Below are positions 49,256-59,615 of a stretch of DNA of 64,000 bases, piece after piece. The notes under the pieces are model-generated. The model was not told where the DNA came from and searched no databases. It saw only the letters and a list, made by a program, of their open reading frames with translations. Positions within the stretch are counted from its first letter, which is position 1. Every line of letters begins with the position of its first letter. The stretch comes from Ahaetulla prasina (lineage: Eukaryota > Chordata > Lepidosauria > Squamata > Colubridae): contig NC_080542.1 in assembly GCF_028640845.1 (NCBI RefSeq), positions 64,245,064 through 64,309,063 of the forward strand, given 5' to 3'. Both the position numbers and the translations under genes were made by a program.

Positions 49256-49388
49256 CAAGGGTCTCCAACCTTAGTAACTTTAAAGTTTGTGGACTTCAAC
49301 TCCCAGAGTTCCTCAGCCAGGAAAACTGGCTGAGGAACTCTGGGAGTTTAAGTCCACAAGCCTTATAGTTACTAAGGTTGGAGAGCCA
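49256..49388. mobile_element. Palindromic hAT MITE nested in the larger hAT
   Basis: Left arm 49262-49320 and right arm 49326-49384 are near-perfect reverse complements with a loop of about 5 bp (GGACTTCAACTCCCAGAGTT / AACTCTGGGAGTTTAAGTCC). A perfect 8-bp target copy TTTTAGAT lies at 49248-49255 and 49389-49396. Confidence 0.9.
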
Positions 49389-50421
49389 TTTTAGATAAAA
49401 GCAGCTAAATTTAAAACTTCCTTAACTTTAAATTGCTGTCTTAAAAAACCCAACTCCTTAAAAAAACACCAATTAACTATTTTTTAGTAGTTAACCTACC
49501 CAATTGGAGGCAGGCAGATTGAGCTGCTCACCGAGGAGATTGATTGCAGGCAGGCAGATTCAGTTGCTAGCTGATGCAACTGATTGCAGCAGCCAAAGCA
49601 AAGCAAATAAGCAGAAATTAAGTAAGTGGGGACAAGGTAATTGGGTGGGCATGGGTGGGGGCTGTTGTAAGAGGTTGTTAAAAAATGATTTTAAAAGCCT
49701 GTGATGATCAGAAAACTCATCTGGGATCACCAGAGGAAAAAAAAAGATTTTAAAAGGCTCCTCTGATGATCCCAGCTGAAGTTGCCTGATCGCAGTCCAG
49801 ATCCTCTTAAAAAGATTGTTTTAACAACTTCTTTGGCCAAAGAGCTTGTAGAAAATATGTTTTTTAAAGATTCTGGTGATCAGGCAATTCAGCTGGGATT
49901 GCCAGAGGAGCTGAAGAGGTTGTTTAAAAAAAGGGTTTAAAGGGTTCTGATGATCCCAGCTGAGCCACGGGATCATCAAAGCCTTTTTTTTTTTACTTTT
50001 AAAGGCATTTTTTGGCTGAAGAAAAAATGCTTTTAAAAGTTAAAAAAAAACCTTTGATGATGGCACAGCTCAGCAGGGGTAGGGGGCGGGGCCAGGGTTT
50101 TTTGCTACCGGTTTTCTGAACCACCAGCTGCCATCACTACCGGATCAGGCAATCCGGTCCAAACTGGGAGCATTTCACCCCTGAATCTGATACCATCATT
50201 GGAAAAGAGATTGACCAATTTCTTTTCCAATGATGGGATGAATTTGTGGTTGTGGCCATCAATATGTATCTTAATAAATAATACTGTTTCTTGTTTATAT
50301 ATTCTAAAACAATTCCTAGTAAAGATATTTGAGGTTTCAACATGAGTTTTCCCTGTAATAAAAAAGCTCCAAAGGTTGACCTTTATAAATTTTATTTGGA
50401 TATTTAATGATGAGTCCTTTT

Positions 50422-52307
50422 GTTTTTTAATTTTTTATTGGATTTTTATTTTTAAATATACATCAATATCAGTGAACAGTGTGGCTTCTGGGTATAATTC
50501 ATTTTAATACAAACAACAACAACAACAACAACAACAACAATAACAACAACAACAGTTGTTACATTAATCAAATTTATATAATCCTAGTATTAGTCATCAA
50601 TACATATTTGTTTTAGAGTTAGGTTTAGGGTTAGGAACTGAATGTTCCGTTTAGTCATTTCAATGTTCCATTTTAATTCCAATGATATTATTAAGTGTAC
50701 ATAGTAATACCATCTTTCAACCTCTAATCTTTTCATCTAATTATTAGTTATATTCTATTATATAAAAATTATATCTGCTAATATTCCCTCTATTTCTTAT
50801 TTCTACCTCTATTCTAGCTTCTAATCAGGCCACAATTACTAATCCTAGTGTTTAGTAATGGTGTATTAGTAATACACATTAAGACATAGTCCTTCATTAT
50901 TTGGTTGTTCATAGTCACAAATTGCCATTCAAGTACCAATCATCCAATTTTTTTAACATACCTAATAATATCAGCTTTCAACATCAAATCATTCCATCTA
51001 TTGCTTTATATAAAGGTGTGTATTCTTATTTCTACCTCTATTCTAGTCATTATTATCTTTATCGCGTCTTCTTATCTTCTTGTTTGTTTGCTGATTTGTT
51101 TGCTATCTTTTCTTCCATTCTTTCTGCTGTCTCCTCTCTTTCCTGGACTCTTTGATCTTCATTATCAGTTGTAGGATATTTTCTATTTTCTCATTTATGT
51201 CTTGCAATAAGTCCTTATCTCTCTTTGATTCATTGTCATAGTATCCCATATGCTTTGAAACATCCACACCATTTCTTTTGAAATCTTACTCATTTCCCCT
51301 GATGGAGCATCTTGTCTTATTTTAGTAAGTCTCACTCTTATTCAATGGTCCAAAAACAATATATTCAAGTCCAATGATACTCCTCAGAAAGTTCAATACT
51401 CATAATTCTGTACATCTCAGGATTATTAATCCATTCCATTTAAGTAGTCCTGGCAGCTTCCACAAATCAAAAGTCACTTTACTTTACTTAAGAGTCTTCC
51501 TTATTCTCACAATAGAGTCACCACAGTCCTCCAGATGAATGTTGTTTATTTCTCTTATCAGGAATTTTCTCAGGCTTGGTATATTTTCCTTTCACCAGTA
51601 GATGGCACCTTCAACTTAGGTTTCAGCATTGTTTTAAGTCTGATAAACTGATTAATCCAATTTTAGTTCAATTTATGGAAACAAAGTTCACTATTCAAGT
51701 AGATGGTTCCAGCATCTTATAATGTCTTTCCAAAACAATGCCTACTCAGTTTAAAAATCCAATTTTCTATGTTTTAAAGGTTTTTAACTTTTCTCCCTTG
51801 AGTTTCTTTCTTTTGGGTCTAGGAATTTTTTCTCTATTCTCTATAGCGGTTGTTCTCTATAGTGGTTGTTCATCGCTTTAAGAAATAGTTCTAAGAGTAT
51901 CTTTTCCTGGATATTCTTCTTCTTTTTTTCTTTTTAGCTCCAGTCACTGTTCGTCTACATCGCTCCTGCACATTTCTTTGTTTCCTCAGTTGTCCCAGCT
52001 TCATGGCAGCCATGATGGCTGCCTCTTCTCATTGTGGATAAGAGGGGGAAAACTTTGGATCAAGCAGGAGAGTTGCTGCTCTCTGTGACTTTCAGAATGC
52101 TCCTCTTTTCTTCACCATCCCTACAGGGTGGCTTTAGCTCCTTTTGGAGCCCTCCAACAAGAAGAACTTGGCGTGGGAGCACGGAGACTCGCTCCTCATG
52201 TCCAATCTCGCCACTATGTCAGCCAGAAGTCTCCAGGATTTTTTTAAAAGATATGATACAATGGTTCTGAGATAACATCTGCCAACTCCTTCAGAACTCT
52301 GGGATGT
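50422..52307 (-). mobile_element. L1-derived short element (5' UTR plus partial ORF1), antisense
   Basis: The 3' A-rich end on the minus strand is near 50425-50440. The GC-rich 5' UTR is near 52020-52225 (GACTTCTGGCTGACATAGTG in sense), with an interior segment at 51080-51320 reading as ORF1 coiled-coil-like sequence (EMVWMFQSIWDTMT...). ORF2 is missing. Target copies AATGATGAGTCCTTTT (50406-50421) and AATGAAGAGTCCTTTT (52308-52323), one mismatch in 16. The outer 80 bp on the 5' side (52226-52307) read as CR1 RT (KELADVISEPLYHIF), so the 5' end is chimeric. Confidence 0.7.
50511..50556. repeat. (CAA)n microsatellite
   Basis: ACAACAACAAC run with one TAA interruption, inside the L1-derived element. 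Confidence 0.9.
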
Positions 52308-52323
52308 AATGAAGAGTCCTTTT

Positions 52324-52950
52324 AATACAGCTCATATAATACTACAGTTCAGGGCATGCTGAATTGTCCTCTTCGTTGGCATTTGACAATTTTCTGGGAA
52401 TGCATGCACCAAAGGCATTTCTACTAAAGGGAAATAGTCCATTTTAACTGGACTACTAGAGGTGACAAAACATGAAGCACACTTTTGCACTTCGAACAAA
52501 TATCAAAATAAATTATTTAGGATCAATCAGGAGGGATTGACTCAGTATTTTTTTGTATATCACAACTGAAATCACCTTGGTGCATAAGGTTCATCAACTC
52601 CTTGATCATTTTCTAGAAATTTTATCAGATGACTTGTTCTTTGTGATATGATATTATATTTTTATCTATGTTCTCTATTCTGTGTGAATCATTCAATAAA
52701 CTTCCATAAATTAAATCCCTTTTTTCATACATTTAAATGAATCCCACATGTACTTCCATTGCACATTAATAATATAGCTATCATCACATAAATAAAATGT
52801 TATTGAATAAACTACTATTATTCAGTAATAGATAATTCTATTCTATTTATGGAATCAGAAAATAAATTACATGGTCAGTCTGAATATAGTTTTAGGGAAT
52901 TTGAAGGAAGCAATAGTATAATTAAAATGCATACATTACAAGTAACTTAC
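52324..52950. other. Intron 3 next to the donor site
   Basis: About 630 bp of AT-rich intron between the L1-derived element and the CNTNAP2 exon. Nothing recognised. Confidence 0.4.
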
Positions 52951-53144
52951 CCAAACATTTCCATCTTGGTGATATGGCTTCCAATTTCTCCCTGTATCAC
53001 TGTAAAGCATTCGATACTGAGTTACCCAGTCAGAACTACTATATCTGCCTTGAGTAGCAATTGAGCTGATCTGTTTCCTATTGCCAAAATCAACTTGCAG
53101 CCACTGGTAATGGTTACTTTCTGATGGGCACCAGCCTCCAGCAC
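52951..53144 (-). CDS. CNTNAP2: CNTNAP2 internal exon (human exon 3 equivalent), discoidin domain part
   Basis: On the minus strand an open 194-bp segment encodes part of an F5/8 type C (discoidin) domain: the reading begins [20 protein letters not shown] and goes on through the motifs [15 protein letters not shown] and [16 protein letters not shown]. This closely matches what I remember of contactin-associated protein 2 (CASPR2), a neurexin-family axonal adhesion protein that clusters Kv1 channels at juxtaparanodes; CNTNAP1 and CNTNAP5 differ clearly in this stretch. The acceptor (pyrimidine tract then CCGTAG) sits at 53145-53146 and the donor GTAAGT at 52945-52950. The exon starts with two bases completing a glycine codon and ends exactly after TGG, giving 2 + 64x3 bases. 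No stop or frameshift. The exon carries a cysteine (W-C-P) where I recall serine in mammals. No neighbouring exon was found in the window. Confidence 0.93.
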
Positions 53145-53323
53145 CTACGGAAGTAAAGAAAAGATGATACTATTAAATTTCTAATATGATATTCATGGAA
53201 AGTGATTCTTTCCTGAGATATATCTAAGTGTACACTCATTAGAACTTTCCATGTTTCCATTTTCAGTATGTAACTGAAGTATTTCAGATGAACTTCAAAG
53301 CAGCATAAGTCAACAATGGTAGG

Positions 53324-54603
53324 GGCTTCTGCTTGGCGCCACCTTTCTCGCTGGGTGCTAATTTATGGCACTCCACACTGGATATGGTAAAAGCCGGTGT
53401 AAACAGCTACGAACAGCTGTTCCCAACTTAATTTTCCCTCTCTGGTTGAGAGAGCAGGGGAAAGAGCAGGGGGAGAGTGGTAGATTCTCCTAGGGGCTTT
53501 GTTTTTGTTATGCAAAGTCCCGAAAGGTCGAGTCCCATTGAATTCCTCCTATCTCCAGTATCCAGCGCGTCTCCGGCAAAAGCAGGAAAGAGGAAGGTGT
53601 CCAAGTTCTGCTAACAATTGGTTTCTTTTTGTGGATTTCTATAAGCAGACGGAAGAAGCATGAGTGAACAATTATTGGTTTGCAAGTATTGTTGATTTCC
53701 TGACTTCCTCCTTTTTTTAAAGAGAGAGGAAAAAAAATTCCCCTTTTTTTAAAATGGCGTTTGAGATTAACTGCAAATAGACCGATAGCCTTGCTGCGAA
53801 ATCAAAACTGAATGGAGACTTCATCTTATTGTGTTGGATTGTGGATTGTTGGATTATATTACATTGTTTAAGTATTTCATAAGGGGATTTTCAGCAAGAA
53901 CTTTGTCATGAAGGTTCTTTCAGAAGAATGGATTCGTGGCTTTATATAGGATTACACAGAAAGAATGTATTTAATTATTCAAAAATATGAACTGATAAAA
54001 AATGGGGACTTTTTGGATCAAGGCTTAGAGGAAATTAACCAGTGTGATCAGGACTTAAATGCAATGGAGGAGATACAAACAAAAGTGGATAAATATGAAG
54101 ATATGATCGTGAATAAACAAGTTGATGTAAAGAAGTTTCCTTTAAATAGTTTGGATGAAATGTCAGAATTTGTGTTACAGGAGGCTGTCTCCCGAACCAA
54201 AAAAACTTACAGGCTTAATGCTTTTCAAGAATTCTCTCTTTGGACTGATGGAATATATGGTAGTAATTTGTGGATTTTTGGACATAAGGAATTATTAGGC
54301 AATATTGTGACTGATTAATTTGTTCTATTGATTTATATATTTTGTTACTGTTAATTGTTAATTATTTTTTTTCTTCTTTCTCCTGAAGGATTTGGTTATG
54401 TTAGGAGGAAGTCAGAGCTAGAGAGGGAAAATTGGTATAATAGTTTTGGGGGAAAATTTTCTTAGCATATGTTTGTTTTATTTTTAACTATACCTTGTGC
54501 TTCATCCTGGAAATCAGGGGGGAGGGGTTAGTGAAGGGAGGGGGGTTGGGGGGAAAGGGGGGGAAATTTTTTTTTTGGTAAAACATTTTGAATTAAAAAA
54601 AAA
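53324..54603 (+). mobile_element. L1-derived short element ('half-L1' type), young insertion
   Basis: Complete 1280-bp insertion: exact 12-bp target copies AACAATGGTAGG at 53312-53323 and 54604-54615. GC-richer 5' leader beginning GGCTTCTGCTTGGCGCCACC, a 117-codon ORF, a G-rich 3' UTR (54515-54570) and poly(A). The G-rich 3' UTR and leader are L1-like. No ORF2 or RT, so it must be mobilised in trans. It lies 180 bp upstream of the CNTNAP2 acceptor, in opposite orientation to the gene. Confidence 0.82.
53965..54318 (+). CDS. 117-codon ORF of the L1-derived element, unknown function
   Basis: Begins MYLIIQKYELIKNGDF and contains an acidic, heptad-like stretch (residues ~20-60: LEEINQCDQDLNAMEEIQTK) that could be a short coiled coil, then an aromatic-rich C-terminus (FQEFSLWTDGIYGSNLWIFG). 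It may be a rearranged piece of L1 ORF1, but I cannot align it confidently. There is no in-frame upstream ATG extending it; a short MAFEINCK ORF precedes it at 53755. It may not be translated. Confidence 0.4.
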   Translation: MYLIIQKYELIKNGDFLDQGLEEINQCDQDLNAMEEIQTKVDKYEDMIVNKQVDVKKFPLNSLDEMSEFVLQEAVSRTKKTYRLNAFQEFSLWTDGIYGSNLWIFGHKELLGNIVTD

Positions 54604-54615
54604 AACAATGGTAGG

Positions 54616-55597
54616 AAACAATGAATGCTCTGATAGAGAAGGAGAGATACTCTCAGAGTATCAATCTGTTTTGTTTGTTAGTTTATGTCAGTTCCTGAAA
54701 ATGACTACCATAACTTTAATGGCATTCTCTGTGTTGTTAGTGTACTAAAGAAGAATGACAGAAGTTAGAGTTTCATTCCTGCTCCTTTACTGATAAGTGC
54801 ACCACGGAGAAAGCTGTTTATAAATTGGAAACAGATATTTTTCTCACCCTAAGTCATACTGACAGCCTATGAAGTTGTGCATACTCTTTAAAATTTCCAC
54901 ATGAATGTGGTATATCACAGTGCTTTAGTAGCCATTGCAAGATCATAGGATTGTTTTTTCCTTCTACAATTAAATAATGTTAAAGAGCTTTGCTAAACTT
55001 CCTGTAAAGGACATTAGGTATTCATCAGCCTAACCTCATATGTACTTTAAATATATTATGAAAATATCTAGTTCTCTAGACAAGAATCTAATATTGGAAA
55101 ATGACCAGGCTAGAAACAGATCATCCTGAAGAAAATTTATCTATGTGGTCATTCATTAAAAATAAGCAGCAACTTTATGGCATACAATTAGGCAATAAAT
55201 CAAAACCTCTTATGGTCTATTAAAAAAGTAGTACCCGTAAAAAATAAGATATAAAATTTAGCAAATTCTTTTATCAAATGGCCTTTAGATCTCTTCAAGT
55301 ACTTTTCATTATTATTCTTTGTCTAATAATTTATCAACTTTGGTCACTTTACAGACTTATTCTTTCTTTAAAAAATCTCACAAATATCATCTATGCAAAC
55401 TTCCAGGGAAGAATGGCAGACTAAACATGTCTGTGTGGGAAGTGGAGCAGATAGTTGCATATATGAATAGGGGGCAAATAAGAAAATTGTTCATCTATAG
55501 ATAAAGAGAGGATGCAAGATTGCCCAAACTATGCTCCATAATGAGGAAAGTGCAAGTTAGCAGTTTCTGGGGGTTGATGGTATAGAAACTCTTGCTT
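54616..55597. other. AT-rich intron, no gene
   Basis: Nothing recognised. Confidence 0.4.
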
Positions 55598-55650
55598 GAG
55601 CCAGGGGTTGGACTAGAAGATCTCCAACTCTGTTAGTCTGTTATTCTGAG
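55598..55650 (+). mobile_element. CR1 3' terminal fragment
   Basis: GAGCCAGGGGTTGGACTAGA AGATCTCCAACTCTGTTA matches the CR1 3' end at 6230-6285, with a small deletion of the GGTCCCTT block. Confidence 0.65.
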
Positions 55651-56640
55651 GGAGATTCAGGAGGCAAGAGAATTCACCATACTTTTCAAAGGACACTAAA
55701 TTTCTATTATCTTGGCAAGTCATTTTTGGATATTACAAATTAACTGCTTTAAAGAAGTTACTGTAGAAATCTACAAGGCTGGAAATACTGAGTGACAGCC
55801 TTCTACCCTTAATGAAGGAAAATGAAACTATTTCTGTATAAACTTTAAGAATGTAAAATAATCAAAATCAAAACAAGGTTTTCCCTACAGAAATGGGCTA
55901 AGGCTTAGAAAGTGTAATATTTGATTTTTAAATATTATGGTTTTGAATCTGACTTTAAAGAATGAATACCTTTTGTGGAAAATAAAATATTGGAGACATA
56001 ACAAGGTAATAGCATTAAGGAACATTTATGAGGAATTGAATTAAGTCAATGTCAGCTATATTGTGTGTTCTTAGGAACAGCCAGTTCCCAACAAATCTTT
56101 TATTGAAAAAGATTTGCAAAAAAAAATTATCAGAGAAAAATATGAACCAAATTTGTCATTAGACATACAAAAATGGCTGAAGCTTTAAAAATTAAGAAAT
56201 ATAAATACCGATTCCAGAAATCAGTTGGTATGATTTCTCTTTTTAGACTTATAAAAAGAGCTTTTTAAAGTTTTGATGACATTCAAGACATCACTATTTA
56301 TAATGATGAATGAATTAAATAGCAAAATTATTTTATACTAAATGAAGGAACATACTGTAAAGTCTGTTTATCTGATCAAGGATAAAATGCCCGGATTTGA
56401 GGTTGTTCTTTTGGATCTGCTGAGATCTGGATTGGAAAATGTTGTATACTGGATTACTTACAGTTAAAATAGTGTTTAAGCTTTTTCCCTACAGTCACTT
56501 TATGTATCCTGATAATATTTAAATTGGCTTTGTACTTAATTGTCCTTTCACTTAAAGTAAGAAATCCTGGTTTCTCTTTAAAGGAGAAATTGTCCCTCTT
56601 TGTCATATTAAAATTTCAGTCTTTTTTTTTTTATCTAAAT
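55651..56640. other. AT-rich intron, no gene
   Basis: Nothing recognised. Confidence 0.4.
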
Positions 56641-56659
56641 AAGAATATTGAGACTATTT

Positions 56660-56782
56660 GTGCCTTCTAAATGTGAATTTGCTTGCAGTTGATTTGATAT
56701 ATGGAATGATAGCAATTAATATTATTCTTATTTTTAGGGCTCTGTTTGGACTTTTTGCTGACAGTGGATGGAAAAAGACATA
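56660..56782 (+). mobile_element. L1 3' end, left part (split by DNA transposon)
   Basis: Continues after the transposon at 59839-60089, where it ends in the L1-type AATTAAAACTTTTAATAAAG tail plus poly(A). Imperfect target copies AAGAATATTGAGACTATTT (56641-56659) and AAGAATATCAACTATTT (60090-60106). Confidence 0.65.
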
Positions 56783-57018
56783 CCGTATATACTCGAGTAT
56801 AAGCCGAGTTTTTCAGCACGTTTTTTGTGCTGAAAAACGTCCCCTCGGCTTATACTCGAGTCTACGTCTTCGGGAACCCCGCACAGGAGGGGGTACCGAA
56901 CGGACTCCCATGGGAGGGACGGGGAGCGGGCCCGCCGAGGTCTCGCGGGATTTGTCGCCCCCAGGCCGGCCCCCATTCCCGTGTCTGGTGGGCGGACGGC
57001 GCAAACTTGGCGGACTGT

Positions 57019-57892
57019 GCATTGGCGCGGGGAAGCCCTGGTGGTGCAGTGAGAGGGCTGGGCAGGGGAGCCGCCAGCCTTCTCGGCTGAGGAGGAGGTT
57101 TCCCGACCGAGCTTCGCCGCCGCGAGCCACCCCAAAGGCCAGAAGAAAGGTCATTCCATCGAGTAATGGGCGAAGGCTCCTTCCTCTCCGCCTTACCCAT
57201 GCTGTGCGAGCCCGGCTGGGCTGCAACCGCCGCCGCTCCTTCCTCAGCCTCCCGGGCTCGCGCTCTAGCAGCCGCCAAGCTCAGGCGGACTCGGCAGCTC
57301 CCCATCAGCACTCGCGCGGCGCGATTCGGGCAGGAGGAGTCGGGCTCGCTCTGTGGCGGTGGCGCCGCTGCCGCCGCCGCCACCACCGCCACGGAGCGAG
57401 CCCGACCTCCTGCCCGAATCGCGCCGCGGCGAGTGCTGATGGGGAGCTGCCGAGTCCGCCTGAGCTCGTTGCAGAGCGAGCCCCGGGAGGCTGAGGAAGG
57501 AGCGCGGCGGCGGGGTTGCAGCCCAGCCGGCTCGCATAGCATGGGTAAGGCGGGAGAGGAAGGAGCCTTCGCCCATTACTCGATGGAATGACCTCTTCTG
57601 GCCTTTGGGTGGTTTCGCGGCGGCGCAGAGCGCAGCGCCATCCCGCCCGCGACCCTCAAACTCGCGTTCCGCTTTCTGGTAAATTGGAGACGCCCCGGGT
57701 GAACAAACAATGCAGCAACTCAGAGCAAGCCGGCGATTGGCCAAGCTCAACCAGTAGAAAAAAAGGTTCTCCCCGTGTCGTCATTGTTGCTAGGCAGATG
57801 TTCAGGCGCAACGGGAGAGAGAAGAGGGGGGGAAAACCCTCCCTCCCTCAGCCGAGAAGGACTGCACCGCCAGGGCTTCCCCGCGCCAATGC
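57019..57892. repeat. Long inverted repeat (hairpin) in the GC-rich cargo
   Basis: Inner arms 57132-57362 and 57383-57610 are near-perfect reverse complements (outer marks TCATTCCATCGAGTAATGGG and CCCATTACTCGATGGAATGA), with a GCC-rich loop. Outer arms 57019-57050 and 57861-57892 match at 31 of 32 bases, and CCTTCTCGGCTGAGG also pairs. The right arm carries extra sequence of about 190 bp (57645-57835). The overlapping Ala/Arg/Gly-rich ORFs on both strands arise from this. Confidence 0.92.
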
Positions 57893-58110
57893 ATAGCCTG
57901 GCGGGAGTTACTGCAGCTCACCCGGCTCCCGCCCCAACTGGTGGTGTTGGGGCAGCAGCTGCCGCTTTCTAGCAAAAAGGTCGCTCGCCCAAAACTCCTC
58001 GCCTTCTCCTGGGAAGGGCTGGATGGCTAGCCGGGAAGGGTTGAATAAGCAAGCCAACCTCCCTCCCTCCCTCCCTCCTCTCCCCCGCAAGCGAAAGAGC
58101 GTTTTCCCGT

Positions 58111-58309
58111 TGGAAGAGAGAGAGAGAGAAAGGAGGGGCCGTTCCTCCCCTTCTTTCATTCTTTCTTCTCCCTCCGTGCTTCAGAAGCTGGGCGTGTGTG
58201 TGCGCGCCCTAGTCCCCTTCTGTTCCGTGGCGCTGGAAGAGAGAGAGAGAGAGAAAGGAGGGGCCGTTCCTCCCCTTCTTTCATTCTTTCTTCTCCCTCC
58301 GTGCTTCAC
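58111..58309. repeat. Direct repeat, ~75 bp, two copies 123 bp apart
   Basis: TGGAAGAGAGAGAGAGAGAA...CTTCTCCCTCCGTGCTTCA occurs at 58111 and 58234. The copies are nearly identical except for GA-run length. Confidence 0.9.
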
Positions 58310-58310
58310 C

Positions 58311-58353
58311 GTGCTGGGCGACCTGGAGCAGCTGCTCTTCAGCCAGATGCTCG
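58311..58353 (+). other. Exon-like segment with splice donor in transposon cargo
   Basis: Open reading VLGDLEQLLFSQML is followed immediately by a good donor, G|GTGAGT (58354). A CpG-rich upstream region and a donor suggest a captured first-exon/promoter region of a host gene. I do not recognise the protein. Confidence 0.4.
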
Positions 58354-58523
58354 GTGAGTCAGCCCGTCCCCTTCCTTCCCGTGGGGGTCTGCCTTGCTGG
58401 TGAAGGTTATTGGGGCTTTTGAGCAAGGGAGGAGGAGCGAGCACCGCCTTCGCGCTGGCATTCCGGGATTTCCTTTGTTTAGAGCTGGGAATCCTCCTTC
58501 CCCTTTTGCACTCCTCCCTCCTC

Positions 58524-58524
58524 C

Positions 58525-58564
<40 letters not shown>

Positions 58565-58565
58565 G
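58524..58565. repeat. (CT)n(CA)n microsatellite
   Basis: CTCTCT run of about 20 bp followed by CACACA of about 20 bp. Confidence 0.95.
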
Positions 58566-59084
58566 ACATCTAAAGTCGATTGGCACAATGCTAAGCAAAC
58601 ACAGCAGTGGGACAAGGGTGAAGAGCTAGGAACCTGGCAGGTGAAAGGTTGAGCGACATGAAAGGCAAAGACCACAATTGTTTTAAGAAAGAAGCTTTAG
58701 CAGGAGGGGGATGGAGGGTGTTTTAAGTTTTGGCAAACAGCCAGGCCAACTGTATTGGAGAAGGTCACACAACTGGCCTTAACATTTTAGCTGCTGTCTT
58801 TTCCTCACACTTGGGTTTAATGATATTAGAGATCCTTATTGCCCTGCCAAAAAAAAAAAAGAGCCACCCCAACGTCTATGAAAATTAACCTTCTCTGCCA
58901 AGAGACACTGTGCAGGGTATTTTCACTATTGGTGTGCATACAGGCTTAGATTTGTGCTGGGTTCTTAGTGCTTAGAGCACTGTCCTTCAGAGCACCCTGG
59001 TCCCTTGGAAGCTAAAGGAGGACTCATTTTCATGCTTGCAGTTGTATTGTCAATTTCTGTGAGACAATGTTGTTGAAGTAACTC

Positions 59085-59187
59085 ACTCACTCATTCATTC
59101 ATTCATTCATTCATTCCTTGTGTGTCCAATCACACTTAGCCAATAAAAATTCTATTCTATTCTATTCTATTCATTCATTCATTCATT
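59085..59187 (+). mobile_element. Snake1-like CR1 terminal fragment with (ATTC)n/(ATTCT)n
   Basis: TTGTGTGTCCAATCACACTT...GCCAATAAAAATTCTATTCT matches the terminus of the LINE at 60850-61463. It is framed by (ATTC)n at 59087-59115 and 59169-59187. Confidence 0.7.
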
Positions 59188-59189
59188 TT

Positions 59190-59615
59190 ATTTTGTCAAA
59201 TACATATTAAATAATTATATAAATATAAGCATGAATTGAATACATAAAAGGAATACAACTAAAGGGAACATTAGGACAGGGACGGTAGGCACGCTGGTGC
59301 TCTTATGCACGCCTTACAGACCTCTTAGGAATGGGGTGAGGTCAATACTAGATAGTCTTTGGTTAAGGCTTTGGGGATTTTGGGAAGAGACCAGAGTCAG
59401 GTAGCACATTCCAGGCATTAACAACTCTGTTACTGAAGTCACATTTTCTGCAATCTAGATTGGAGAGGTTCACTTTAAGTTTGAATCTATTGTGTTCTCG
59501 TGTATTGTTGTGGTTGAAGCTGAAGTAGTCATTGATAGGAAGTACATTGTAGCAGATAATTTTATGAGCTATGCTCAGGTCATACCAAAGGTGGCGTAGT
59601 TCTAAATTTTCTAAA
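59190..59615 (-). mobile_element. CR1-group LINE 3' end, antisense
   Basis: The minus strand reads LELRHLWYDLSIAHKIICYN then VLPINDYFSFNHNNTREHNR, then a 3' UTR with the antisense of CACGCCTTACAGACCTCTTA. Same family as 34065-35256. It sits inside the transposon. Confidence 0.85.

Larger units (their letters stand above)
48646..50183. mobile_element. hAT transposon, 1538 bp, non-autonomous
   Basis: Left CAAGGGTGAAATCT and right AGCATTTCACCCCTG (compare CAGGGGTGAAATGCT at 37893). Flanked by AGTCTGAT (48638-48645) and AATCTGAT (50184-50191), one mismatch in 8. The interior holds a tandem repeat (48801-49105), a nested MITE, and several GATGATCCCAGCTGA-type blocks in both orientations. No transposase ORF seen. 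Confidence 0.82.

Noticed and set aside
56658..57750. Overlapping long ORFs on both strands (up to 278 codons)
   Set aside because: They come from a GC-rich inverted repeat with few stop codons; Ala/Arg/Gly-rich composition, mirrored peptides on both strands and no recognisable domain argue against coding.
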